Below, piece by piece: positions 1 to 5,036 of a stretch of 5,036 nt of DNA (positions within the stretch are counted from its first letter, which is position 1; every line of letters begins with the position of its first letter). A program made the position numbers and the translations under genes. The DNA is from an uncultured Ruminococcus sp. (GTDB lineage: Bacteria > Bacillota > Clostridia > Oscillospirales > Ruminococcaceae): contig CANQCJ010000159.1 in the NCBI GenBank assembly GCA_947589205.1, forward strand, positions 1 to 5,036. The letters are read 5' to 3'. A model generated the notes under the pieces. That model had not been told where the DNA came from. It saw only the letters and a list, made by a program, of their open reading frames with translations, and made no database searches.

Positions 1-1043
1 ACCACATACCCCTTTTCGCCGAACACCATACAATCGGGCGTTTTTGCGTTCGGAACAAGTCCGTTTTTTCTGAGATAATTGGCTACCGCGTCGCAGTTTA
101 CTCCGAAGCCTACCGCCGGGCAGGGATCGCCGAATTCTCCGAGAAGTCCGTCATATCTTCCGCCCTTGAGCACCGACTGACCTACGCCGGAAAGGTAGCC
201 TTTAAATACTACTCCGGTGTAATAATCGGTATGGCTGACTATTCCGAGATCTACCGAGATCTTCTTTTCGTATCCGAGCGCGGCAAGGCGGTTGTAGACC
301 GTTTTAAGCTCGGCAAGTATCGCCGTTATGTTGTCGTCGGTAAAAAGCGCGGCGGCTTTTTCAAAGACCTCCGCTCCGCCGAACAGTCCCGGAAGCTGCT
401 TCAAAGCGCGTGTTATCTGGTCGTCGCCGATAGAATCGAGCAGGTCGTTCAGCGCGGGATAGTTTTTCTGCGATATGAGCAGTCTTATCTCCTCGCGCAC
501 ATCGTCGCCGACATTCAGCTTTGCTACAAGCTCTTTAAAATATCCGATATGACCGACCTCGAGACTGAAATTATCACTGTCAAATTCCGCAAGCGCTTCT
601 ACCGCGGTGCAGAGAGCCTCATAATCGGCGCGCTTTAAATTTACTCCGCCGATAAGCTCGATCCCCGCCTGCACCGTTTCGTCCGAACGGCCTTTTAGCA
701 GCGCGTTGTTTACATACACCGCCTGCCTGTAGTAAAGTCTCAGCGGAAGCTTAGCGTCTTTAAGGCGCGTGGAAACGAGCCGCGCTATCGGTATCGTAGA
801 ATCGGGGCGAAGGGCTATCAGCCGTCCCTTTGAGTCGGTAAGCTTGTACATACCCTCCTGCCGGAAATTCCGCGAGCTTCCGATAAACATATCATAAAAT
901 TCTATCCCCGGAGTAACTACCTCGCTGTATCCGAATTTTGTAAAAAGCGAAGCGAGACGATCCTCGACCGTCCTCCTCGCAAGGCATTCCTCAAACAGCA
1001 GATCCCTCGTTCCCTCGGGAGTTATCAGATCTTTTCTTTTCAT
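1..1043 (-). CDS. hisZ: ATP phosphoribosyltransferase regulatory subunit HisZ (3' end beyond window)
   Basis: HisZ is a catalytically dead histidyl-tRNA synthetase paralogue. It pairs with short-form HisG in the cytoplasm to make ATP phosphoribosyltransferase, the first enzyme of histidine synthesis, and gives it histidine feedback control (family knowledge). The window shows 347 complete codons of a family that usually has about 390 or more residues, so only the C-terminus is missing. Seen in order: EGTRDLL (10-16), FGYSEVVTP (37-45), LRPDSTIPIAR (78-88), GRSDETVQAGIELIGG (118-133), DYYTGVVF (273-280), GGRYDGLL (294-301) and PAVGFGV (309-315). True HisRS has VRGLDYY; here it reads VSHTDYY (269-275), so the catalytic Arg is Ser270. 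The motif-2 Arg is also absent (AVYVNN, 108-113). Both favour HisZ over HisS. ATG at 1043 is chosen because AAAGGAG lies 8 nt upstream and an in-frame TGA (1062-1064) excludes any earlier ATG. A neighbouring hisG is expected off the left edge but is not visible. Confidence 0.93.
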   Translation of the reverse strand, partial: MKRKDLITPEGTRDLLFEECLARRTVEDRLASLFTKFGYSEVVTPGIEFYDMFIGSSRNFRQEGMYKLTDSKGRLIALRPDSTIPIARLVSTRLKDAKLPLRLYYRQAVYVNNALLKGRSDETVQAGIELIGGVNLKRADYEALCTAVEALAEFDSDNFSLEVGHIGYFKELVAKLNVGDDVREEIRLLISQKNYPALNDLLDSIGDDQITRALKQLPGLFGGAEVFEKAAALFTDDNITAILAELKTVYNRLAALGYEKKISVDLGIVSHTDYYTGVVFKGYLSGVGQSVLKGGRYDGLLGEFGDPCPAVGFGVNCDAVANYLRKNGLVPNAKTPDCMVFGEKGYV

Positions 1044-1051
1044 CAATTGAT

Positions 1052-1058
1052 CTCCTTT
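1052..1058 (-). promoter_or_regulatory. Ribosome binding site of hisZ
   Basis: The minus strand reads AAAGGAG, a strong Shine-Dalgarno match, 8 nt before the ATG at 1043-1041. A TTG codon directly precedes the ATG (1044-1046), but its spacing of 5 nt is poorer, so the ATG is preferred. The 3' arm of a possible leader hairpin (1058-1077) directly abuts this site. Confidence 0.85.
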
Positions 1059-1083
1059 ACTTCATCGTGCTAAAGTAGTAGCA
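1058..1083 (-). promoter_or_regulatory. Overlapping dyads in the hisZ leader, candidate operator or RNA switch
   Basis: Two short inverted repeats share bases within the predicted 5' leader. The first (1083-1068, minus strand) is TGCTA-CTACTT-TAGCA, a perfect 5-bp dyad with a 6-nt centre. The second (1077-1058) is TACTTTA-GCACGA-TGAAGTA, a 7-bp stem with one G-U pair and a 6-nt loop, ending at the Shine-Dalgarno sequence. They cannot both form in RNA. As DNA, a dyad about 15-30 bp downstream of the transcription start is a plausible repressor site. TrpR-family regulators of histidine genes have been proposed in Firmicutes, but I cannot confirm a motif match. Short stems like these are also common by chance. 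Confidence 0.35.
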
Positions 1084-1103
1084 TAGTATCAAATTACTTT
1101 AAT

Positions 1104-1132
1104 ATAATATCATAATTTCCCCTGCTTGTCAA
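1104..1132 (-). promoter_or_regulatory. Sigma-A-type promoter of hisZ, extended -10
   Basis: On the minus strand the -35 box is TTGACA (1132-1127, 6 of 6 to consensus). It is followed by a 17-bp spacer and the -10 box TATTAT (1109-1104, 5 of 6). TGA immediately precedes the -10 box (1112-1110), which gives an extended -10 element. The predicted start of transcription is about 1096-1098, leaving a leader of roughly 53-55 nt before the ATG at 1043. That leader is too short for a T-box riboswitch, and no T-box sequence is visible. Near-ideal elements and spacing imply a promoter that is strong unless repressed. This is a sequence prediction; the start site is inferred. Confidence 0.85.
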
Positions 1133-1135
1133 GCA
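1123..1135. promoter_or_regulatory. Perfect dyad over the -35 box, candidate operator
   Basis: The 13-bp sequence TGCTTGTCAAGCA (plus strand) is a perfect inverted repeat: 6-bp arms TGCTTG and CAAGCA around one central base. It contains the whole -35 hexamer of the hisZ promoter (1127-1132). A repressor bound here would block RNA polymerase. As RNA it could form at best a 5-bp stem with a 3-nt loop. It is not followed by a U-run in either direction, so it does not look like a polC terminator. Part of the symmetry comes from the TTGACA/TGTCAA consensus itself, so chance is a real alternative. Confidence 0.35.
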
Positions 1136-1178
1136 AAATAGTTTCGGTTTTGTTGAGCACGAGTAAATTTTATGTTAA

Positions 1179-4100
1179 CTAAAAATCAAACAGCGTCATC
1201 TGATTGCTTTCGGGAAGGTCTCCGAACGCGCCATAGCTTTTAAGCGTGTCGATAACGGATCTACCCACGCCGCTTTGCTGCTGAAATTCCTCGATCGAGA
1301 TAAAATCTCCGCTCTGCGCCTTTTCATAAAGCGTTGCCGCGGCGGTCTCGCCTATGCCGCTTATAGCGGAAAACGGCAGACGAAGCTTGTTTTCCTCCTC
1401 GATTTGGTAAATAAAAGCGTGCGATCTGTGGATATCGACAGGCAAAAATTCAAAACCGCGCAGCAGCATTTCATATATCAGCATCAGCGTGTCGATCGTG
1501 CCCTCGATCTTTGCGGAACGCTGCTCCTTCGGCAGAGCTTTAAGCTCTAAAATGCGGTTTTTCGCCTTGTGTACGCCGCCTACCGCGCTCTCCGCGTCAA
1601 AGTCCTCGCCGCGCACGGTAAATATCGCCGCGTAGAAAACTATCGGCTTATGCACCTTGAACCAGCAGAGCTTTATCGCCGAGGTCACATACGCCGCGGC
1701 GTGTGCTTTCGGGAACATATACTTTATTTTCAGACAGCTGTCGATATACCACTGCGGAACATTATGCTCCAGCATCTCACGCTTCATATCGTCGGTAAGC
1801 AGCTTCGGCGCGTTGCCCTTTCTTGTTATTTCCATTATTTTAAACGACAGCTTCGGGTCAAGTCCGTGGTAGATAAGATAGGTCATTATGCTGTCGCGCG
1901 TTCCTATGACCTCCGAGATAGTACAAGTACCGTTTCTTATAAGATCCTGCGCGTTGCCGAGCCATACGTCCGTGCCGTGGCTGAGTCCCGATATCTGCAG
2001 CAGATCGCTGAAATTTTTCGGCTTTGCGTCGAGCAGCATCTGGCAGACGAAGCCCGTTCCCATTTCCGGTATTCCGAGCGTTCCGGTCTCCCACATAAGC
2101 TCCTCCGCCGTTACGCCGAGGGCGGACGGAGAGGTGAAAAGGCTGTAGACGTCGGGGTCGGACATGGGGATATCGGTTATGACCTCTCCGGAAAATTCCT
2201 CGAGGTATTTATATATGGTAGGCACATCGTGACCCAACTCGTCAAGCTTTAGTATCGTATCGTGAAGCGAATGGAAATCAAAGTGGGTGGTTATAATATC
2301 CGCTTCGTTTTTTTCCGCAGGGTGCTGCACCGGCGTAAAATCGTATACCTCGTAATCGCCGGGAATGACGACCATTCCGCCCGGGTGCTGACCGGTCGTT
2401 CTCTTTACGTCGAGACAGCCGTTGACAAGCCTCTGCATTTCTGCGGGGCTTACGGTTTTTCCGCGTTCCTCGAGATATTTTTTTACATATCCGAAGGCGG
2501 TCTTTTCCTGAACTCCTGAAATCGTGCCCGCCTTGAAAACATGATCCTTTCCGAAAAGCTCCTCGGTGTATTTGTGCGACTGAGATTGGAAATCGCCGGA
2601 AAAGTTAAGGTCTATATCCGGCGCTTTGTCTCCGTCAAAGCCCAAGAAGGTCTCAAACGGAATATCGTGACCGTCGCGGTGCATATCCGCCGAACATTTC
2701 GGACAGCTTTTCGGCGGCAGGTCGAAGCCCGAGCCGACCGAGCCGTCTGTTATAAATTCGCTGTAGCTGCATTTCGGGCAGACATAGTGCGGCATAAGCG
2801 GATTGACCTCCGATATGCCCGACATGGACGCGACAAACGACGAGCCGACCGAGCCTCGCGAGCCTACCTGATAGCCGTGCTCTACCGAATTGTGTACGAG
2901 CTTCTGGGCTATCATGTACAATACCGCGAATCCGTGCTTGATTATCGAAGCAAGCTCCCTGTCGAGCCTGTCGTAAACTATCTTCGGTATATGCCCGCGG
3001 AAGCATTCGGCGATATGCGCGTTTTCGTCCTCGGGAAGCTCTATCTCGTCAGGGTCGCAGTCGCCGTAGACATCGCAGCATTTTTTCCAGCAAAGCTCCT
3101 GGAGCTCTCTGACTGCGCCGGGTATGAACGGCGTATACGTTCCGTCCGGGAACGGCTTCAGTCCGCTTTCTATCATATCGGCTATCTTATTCGTGTTTGT
3201 AACGACTGTCTCGAACGCCTTTTCCCTGCCGAGATAGGAAAGCTCTTCAAGCATCTGATCTGTCGGCTTGAAATAGAGCGGTCCTTGTCGGTCGGCGTCG
3301 GTAAAGCCTTTTGAAGCCATTATTATCGCGCGGAATTTTGAATCCCCCGGATCCATGACGTGAACGTCTCCGGTGGCGCAGACGGGTATTCCCATTTCCT
3401 CGCCGAGAGAAACGATAAAACGGTTTATGTTCCTTATATCCTCCTCCGATCTTATGCCGTCGTATGGCTCGCGGTCGGATATCAGCATGAAATTGTTGTT
3501 GCCGTCGGGCTGTATCTCAAGATAATCATAGAATGAAGCTATCTGTTTTATTTTTTCCCTGCTCTCTCCCCTGAGATACGCCTGGATAAGCTCTCCGGCC
3601 TCGCAGGCGGAAGCGACAATAAGTCCCTCGCGGTTTTTAACAAGCTCCGATTTCGGTATCCTCGGTCTGCGGCGGTAATATTTCAAATTTGAATCGGAAA
3701 TGAGCCGATAGAGATTTTTCAGACCGGTGTTGTTTTTTACAAGTATTATCTGGTGATATGTTTTGGTATCGGGGTCGAGTACCTTTGTTGTGTCCGCAAG
3801 CAGACTGTTCAGCATATCGGCGGTTATCACCATATGCGGGTATTTGTCGCTTATCATCTGAGCGAGCTTGACAAATATCTTAGAGAGCACCTCGGCGTCG
3901 TTGCAGGCGCGGTGGTGTCCGAAATCGCCGAAGCCGAAATGCTCCGCTACATGATCGAGCTTATGCTTTTTCAGCTCAGGCAGGAGCTTTTGCGACATTA
4001 CCACCGTGTCGAGTGATGAAAAATCAAACTCTATCCCCGCCCTTAACGAGGCTTCTCTGATAAAGCCGCAGTCAAAATCTGCGTTATGCGCGACAAACAG

Positions 4101-5036
4101 CGGATCGTTTCCGCAAAATTCCTTAAACGCTTTAAGCGCGTTCGATTCACTCGGCGCGCCCTTTAGCATATCGTCGGTTATCCCGGTCAGATTTGAAATA
4201 AATTCGCTCAGCTCACAGCCGGGGTCGCAGAAGGACGAAAAGCTTCCGACAGGCTCTAAGCCGCGCAGCTTTACCGCGCCTATCTCGATAATTCTGTCGT
4301 TTTTCGGCGATGTTCCGGTAGTCTCCAGATCGAAAACTATCAGCTCATCGGTAAGCCGCGTCCTTTTAAAGCCCTTGTATATTTTTATATCGTTGTTTAC
4401 TTCATAGGCTTCAATGCCGTATATCGCTTTGAAATTTCCGCCGTTTTTGTTTATCGCTTTTACCGCTCCGACCGCGTCCGGCAGACCCTGTACAACTCCG
4501 TGGTCGGTTATGGCGAGAGCCTTGTGTCCCCATTCATAGGCGCGCTTTACAAGACTGCTCGGCGCGGCGAGAGCGTCCATCGACGACATATTCGTATGAC
4601 AGTGAAGCTCGACTCGCTTTTGCTCCGCCGTGTCCCTTCTGCCGGTCTTTTTGACCTGCATTATGCTGTCGGGGATAAAATAAAAATTATGATCGAAGTC
4701 GTCCTCCGCCATACTGCCCGCCGCAATGACGGACGTACCCTTTTTCATTATCTCGAGAATAGCCGAAAGCTCGTCCTTTGAAAGACGGTTTTTTATCTTT
4801 TTAACGTTTCCCAAAAGCTTTATATTGACAGAAGAGGTAAAATCCGTTAGACTTATTTTTGCTATGAGCATACCGTTTTTTGTCTCGTGGGTATCAACGG
4901 CGAATATCTCTCCCCAGACTATGATCCTGCCCACCGTCTCGGAGGTTATCTGTTCCATAGGCGTAAATCTTTCCTCCGGCGTTACCGGCGCGCCCATAAG
5001 CACCTTTGCATCCTCGGCAATTATCGGCAGCTCGGA
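1179..5036 (-). CDS. polC: DNA polymerase III alpha subunit, Gram-positive type PolC (5' end beyond window)
   Basis: PolC is the replicative polymerase of low-GC Gram-positives. It makes and proofreads DNA at the fork while bound to the beta clamp. The frame is open to the right edge, so 1285 residues are visible; the GTG at 5003 is only an internal codon. About 190 N-terminal residues are missing, judged from the recalled B. subtilis exonuclease position (D425). Counting from the first visible codon: OB fold about 30-125; PHP with HCHT (145-148), TDHG (177-180) and GDVH (556-559); inserted DEDDh exonuclease about 230-396 with D236, E238, D320, H375 and D380; palm GSRGSVGSSF (725-734); zinc site C753, C756, C778, C781; catalytic PDIDLN with D807 and D809, third acid probably D932; helix-hairpin-helix/tail region about 1220-1275; clamp-binding QMTLF (1279-1283) near the end. 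All key residues are present, so it should be active. The stop is TAG. The promoter lies outside the window. Confidence 0.98.
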   Translation of the reverse strand, partial: SELPIIAEDAKVLMGAPVTPEERFTPMEQITSETVGRIIVWGEIFAVDTHETKNGMLIAKISLTDFTSSVNIKLLGNVKKIKNRLSKDELSAILEIMKKGTSVIAAGSMAEDDFDHNFYFIPDSIMQVKKTGRRDTAEQKRVELHCHTNMSSMDALAAPSSLVKRAYEWGHKALAITDHGVVQGLPDAVGAVKAINKNGGNFKAIYGIEAYEVNNDIKIYKGFKRTRLTDELIVFDLETTGTSPKNDRIIEIGAVKLRGLEPVGSFSSFCDPGCELSEFISNLTGITDDMLKGAPSESNALKAFKEFCGNDPLFVAHNADFDCGFIREASLRAGIEFDFSSLDTVVMSQKLLPELKKHKLDHVAEHFGFGDFGHHRACNDAEVLSKIFVKLAQMISDKYPHMVITADMLNSLLADTTKVLDPDTKTYHQIILVKNNTGLKNLYRLISDSNLKYYRRRPRIPKSELVKNREGLIVASACEAGELIQAYLRGESREKIKQIASFYDYLEIQPDGNNNFMLISDREPYDGIRSEEDIRNINRFIVSLGEEMGIPVCATGDVHVMDPGDSKFRAIIMASKGFTDADRQGPLYFKPTDQMLEELSYLGREKAFETVVTNTNKIADMIESGLKPFPDGTYTPFIPGAVRELQELCWKKCCDVYGDCDPDEIELPEDENAHIAECFRGHIPKIVYDRLDRELASIIKHGFAVLYMIAQKLVHNSVEHGYQVGSRGSVGSSFVASMSGISEVNPLMPHYVCPKCSYSEFITDGSVGSGFDLPPKSCPKCSADMHRDGHDIPFETFLGFDGDKAPDIDLNFSGDFQSQSHKYTEELFGKDHVFKAGTISGVQEKTAFGYVKKYLEERGKTVSPAEMQRLVNGCLDVKRTTGQHPGGMVVIPGDYEVYDFTPVQHPAEKNEADIITTHFDFHSLHDTILKLDELGHDVPTIYKYLEEFSGEVITDIPMSDPDVYSLFTSPSALGVTAEELMWETGTLGIPEMGTGFVCQMLLDAKPKNFSDLLQISGLSHGTDVWLGNAQDLIRNGTCTISEVIGTRDSIMTYLIYHGLDPKLSFKIMEITRKGNAPKLLTDDMKREMLEHNVPQWYIDSCLKIKYMFPKAHAAAYVTSAIKLCWFKVHKPIVFYAAIFTVRGEDFDAESAVGGVHKAKNRILELKALPKEQRSAKIEGTIDTLMLIYEMLLRGFEFLPVDIHRSHAFIYQIEEENKLRLPFSAISGIGETAAATLYEKAQSGDFISIEEFQQQSGVGRSVIDTLKSYGAFGDLPESNQMTLFDF
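1182..1202 (-). other. Beta-clamp-binding C-terminal tail of PolC
   Basis: The last seven codons encode QMTLFDF, which fits the QxxLF consensus by which replicative polymerases bind the sliding clamp. In B. subtilis, as I recall it, PolC ends in QLSLF exactly at the C-terminus; here two residues (Asp-Phe) follow the motif. The position and the preceding LPESN context match the family, so the gene is complete at its 3' end and not frameshifted. Confidence 0.8.
2616..2624 (-). other. Polymerase catalytic aspartates (PDIDLN motif) of PolC
   Basis: The codons in this interval read D-I-D from the minus strand, within the PDIDLNFSG motif that carries two of the three metal-binding acids of the C-family polymerase palm (D807 and D809 counted from the first visible codon). 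The third is most likely the Asp of LKLDELGHD further on. Their presence indicates a working polymerase site. Confidence 0.6.

Larger units (their letters stand above)
1044..1178. other. polC-hisZ intergenic region
   Basis: This 135-bp gap is AT-rich compared with the flanking genes. It contains the hisZ promoter, candidate operators, leader and ribosome binding site listed separately. The part next to polC (1136-1178) shows no GC-rich hairpin followed by a T-run on the minus strand, so no rho-independent terminator is seen for polC. No small ORF with a plausible ribosome binding site was found. Confidence 0.8.

Noticed and set aside
231..638. 135-codon open frame on the plus strand
   Set aside because: It is antisense to hisZ, whose HisRS-like motifs on the minus strand are unmistakable. 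I see no promoter or convincing ribosome binding site for it.
1..1043. Histidyl-tRNA synthetase HisS
   Set aside because: The VRGLDYY catalytic arginine and the motif-2 arginine are missing, and the RPDSTIPIAR form is typical of HisZ rather than the RPEGT form of HisS.
1044..1100. His T-box riboswitch ahead of hisZ
   Set aside because: The predicted leader is only about 55 nt and contains no T-box antiterminator sequence, specifier stem or terminator hairpin.
1123..1160. Rho-independent terminator for polC
   Set aside because: The only perfect inverted repeat (1123-1135) has 5-6 bp arms and a 1-3 nt loop, is followed on the minus strand by GGGGAAAT rather than a T-run, and overlaps the hisZ -35 box.
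2712..2860. Repeated GSxGSVGS-type codons in polC
   Set aside because: GSRGSVGSSF and DGSVGSGF are both conserved parts of PolC around the zinc site, as recalled from B. subtilis, and not a recent duplication.
2541..3314. 257-codon open frame on the plus strand inside polC
   Set aside because: It is antisense to the conserved palm and zinc-binding part of PolC, its Arg/Tyr/Val-rich composition is typical of an antisense shadow, and it resembles no family I know. The other plus-strand frames over polC fail for the same reasons.
5001..5003. GTG as the start codon of polC
   Set aside because: The frame stays open for 11 more codons to the window edge, and a PolC beginning here would lack about 200 N-terminal residues. 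The true start lies beyond 5036.

Overview
This window holds two protein-coding genes, both read from the minus strand and both cut by a window edge, separated by a 135-bp gap that carries a clear promoter. The larger gene (1179-5036) encodes PolC, the Gram-positive-type replicative DNA polymerase III alpha subunit. The smaller gene (1-1043) encodes HisZ, the HisRS-like regulatory subunit of ATP phosphoribosyltransferase. PolC, with a proofreading exonuclease inserted in its PHP domain, points to a Firmicutes-type (low-GC Gram-positive) bacterium. HisZ implies a short-form HisG. Base composition is near half GC, and in hisZ 11 of 17 isoleucine codons are AUA with no AUU. Together this suggests a Clostridia lineage, perhaps a gut Oscillospirales/Ruminococcaceae relative. 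That placement is inference; no rRNA or other phylogenetic marker beyond the two proteins is present.

Layout, in the direction of transcription (right to left): polC enters from beyond 5036, already inside the region just before its OB domain, and ends with TAG at 1179-1181. The gap 1044-1178 contains a near-consensus extended -10 sigma-A promoter (-35 TTGACA, 17-bp spacer, TGA-TATTAT), a perfect dyad around the -35 box, two overlapping dyads in the predicted leader, and a strong Shine-Dalgarno sequence. hisZ starts with ATG at 1043 and runs off the left edge after 347 complete codons. No rho-independent terminator follows polC, so read-through into hisZ is possible, but the promoter indicates that hisZ begins its own transcription unit. 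A his operon (hisG first) would be expected to the left of the window.

The two genes have unrelated jobs: chromosome replication, and the feedback-controlled first step of histidine synthesis. I found no mobile element, CRISPR array, tRNA/rRNA, or previously undescribed system. The long open frames on the plus strand are antisense shadows of the two real genes. The part most worth a second look is the compact regulatory region between polC and hisZ.
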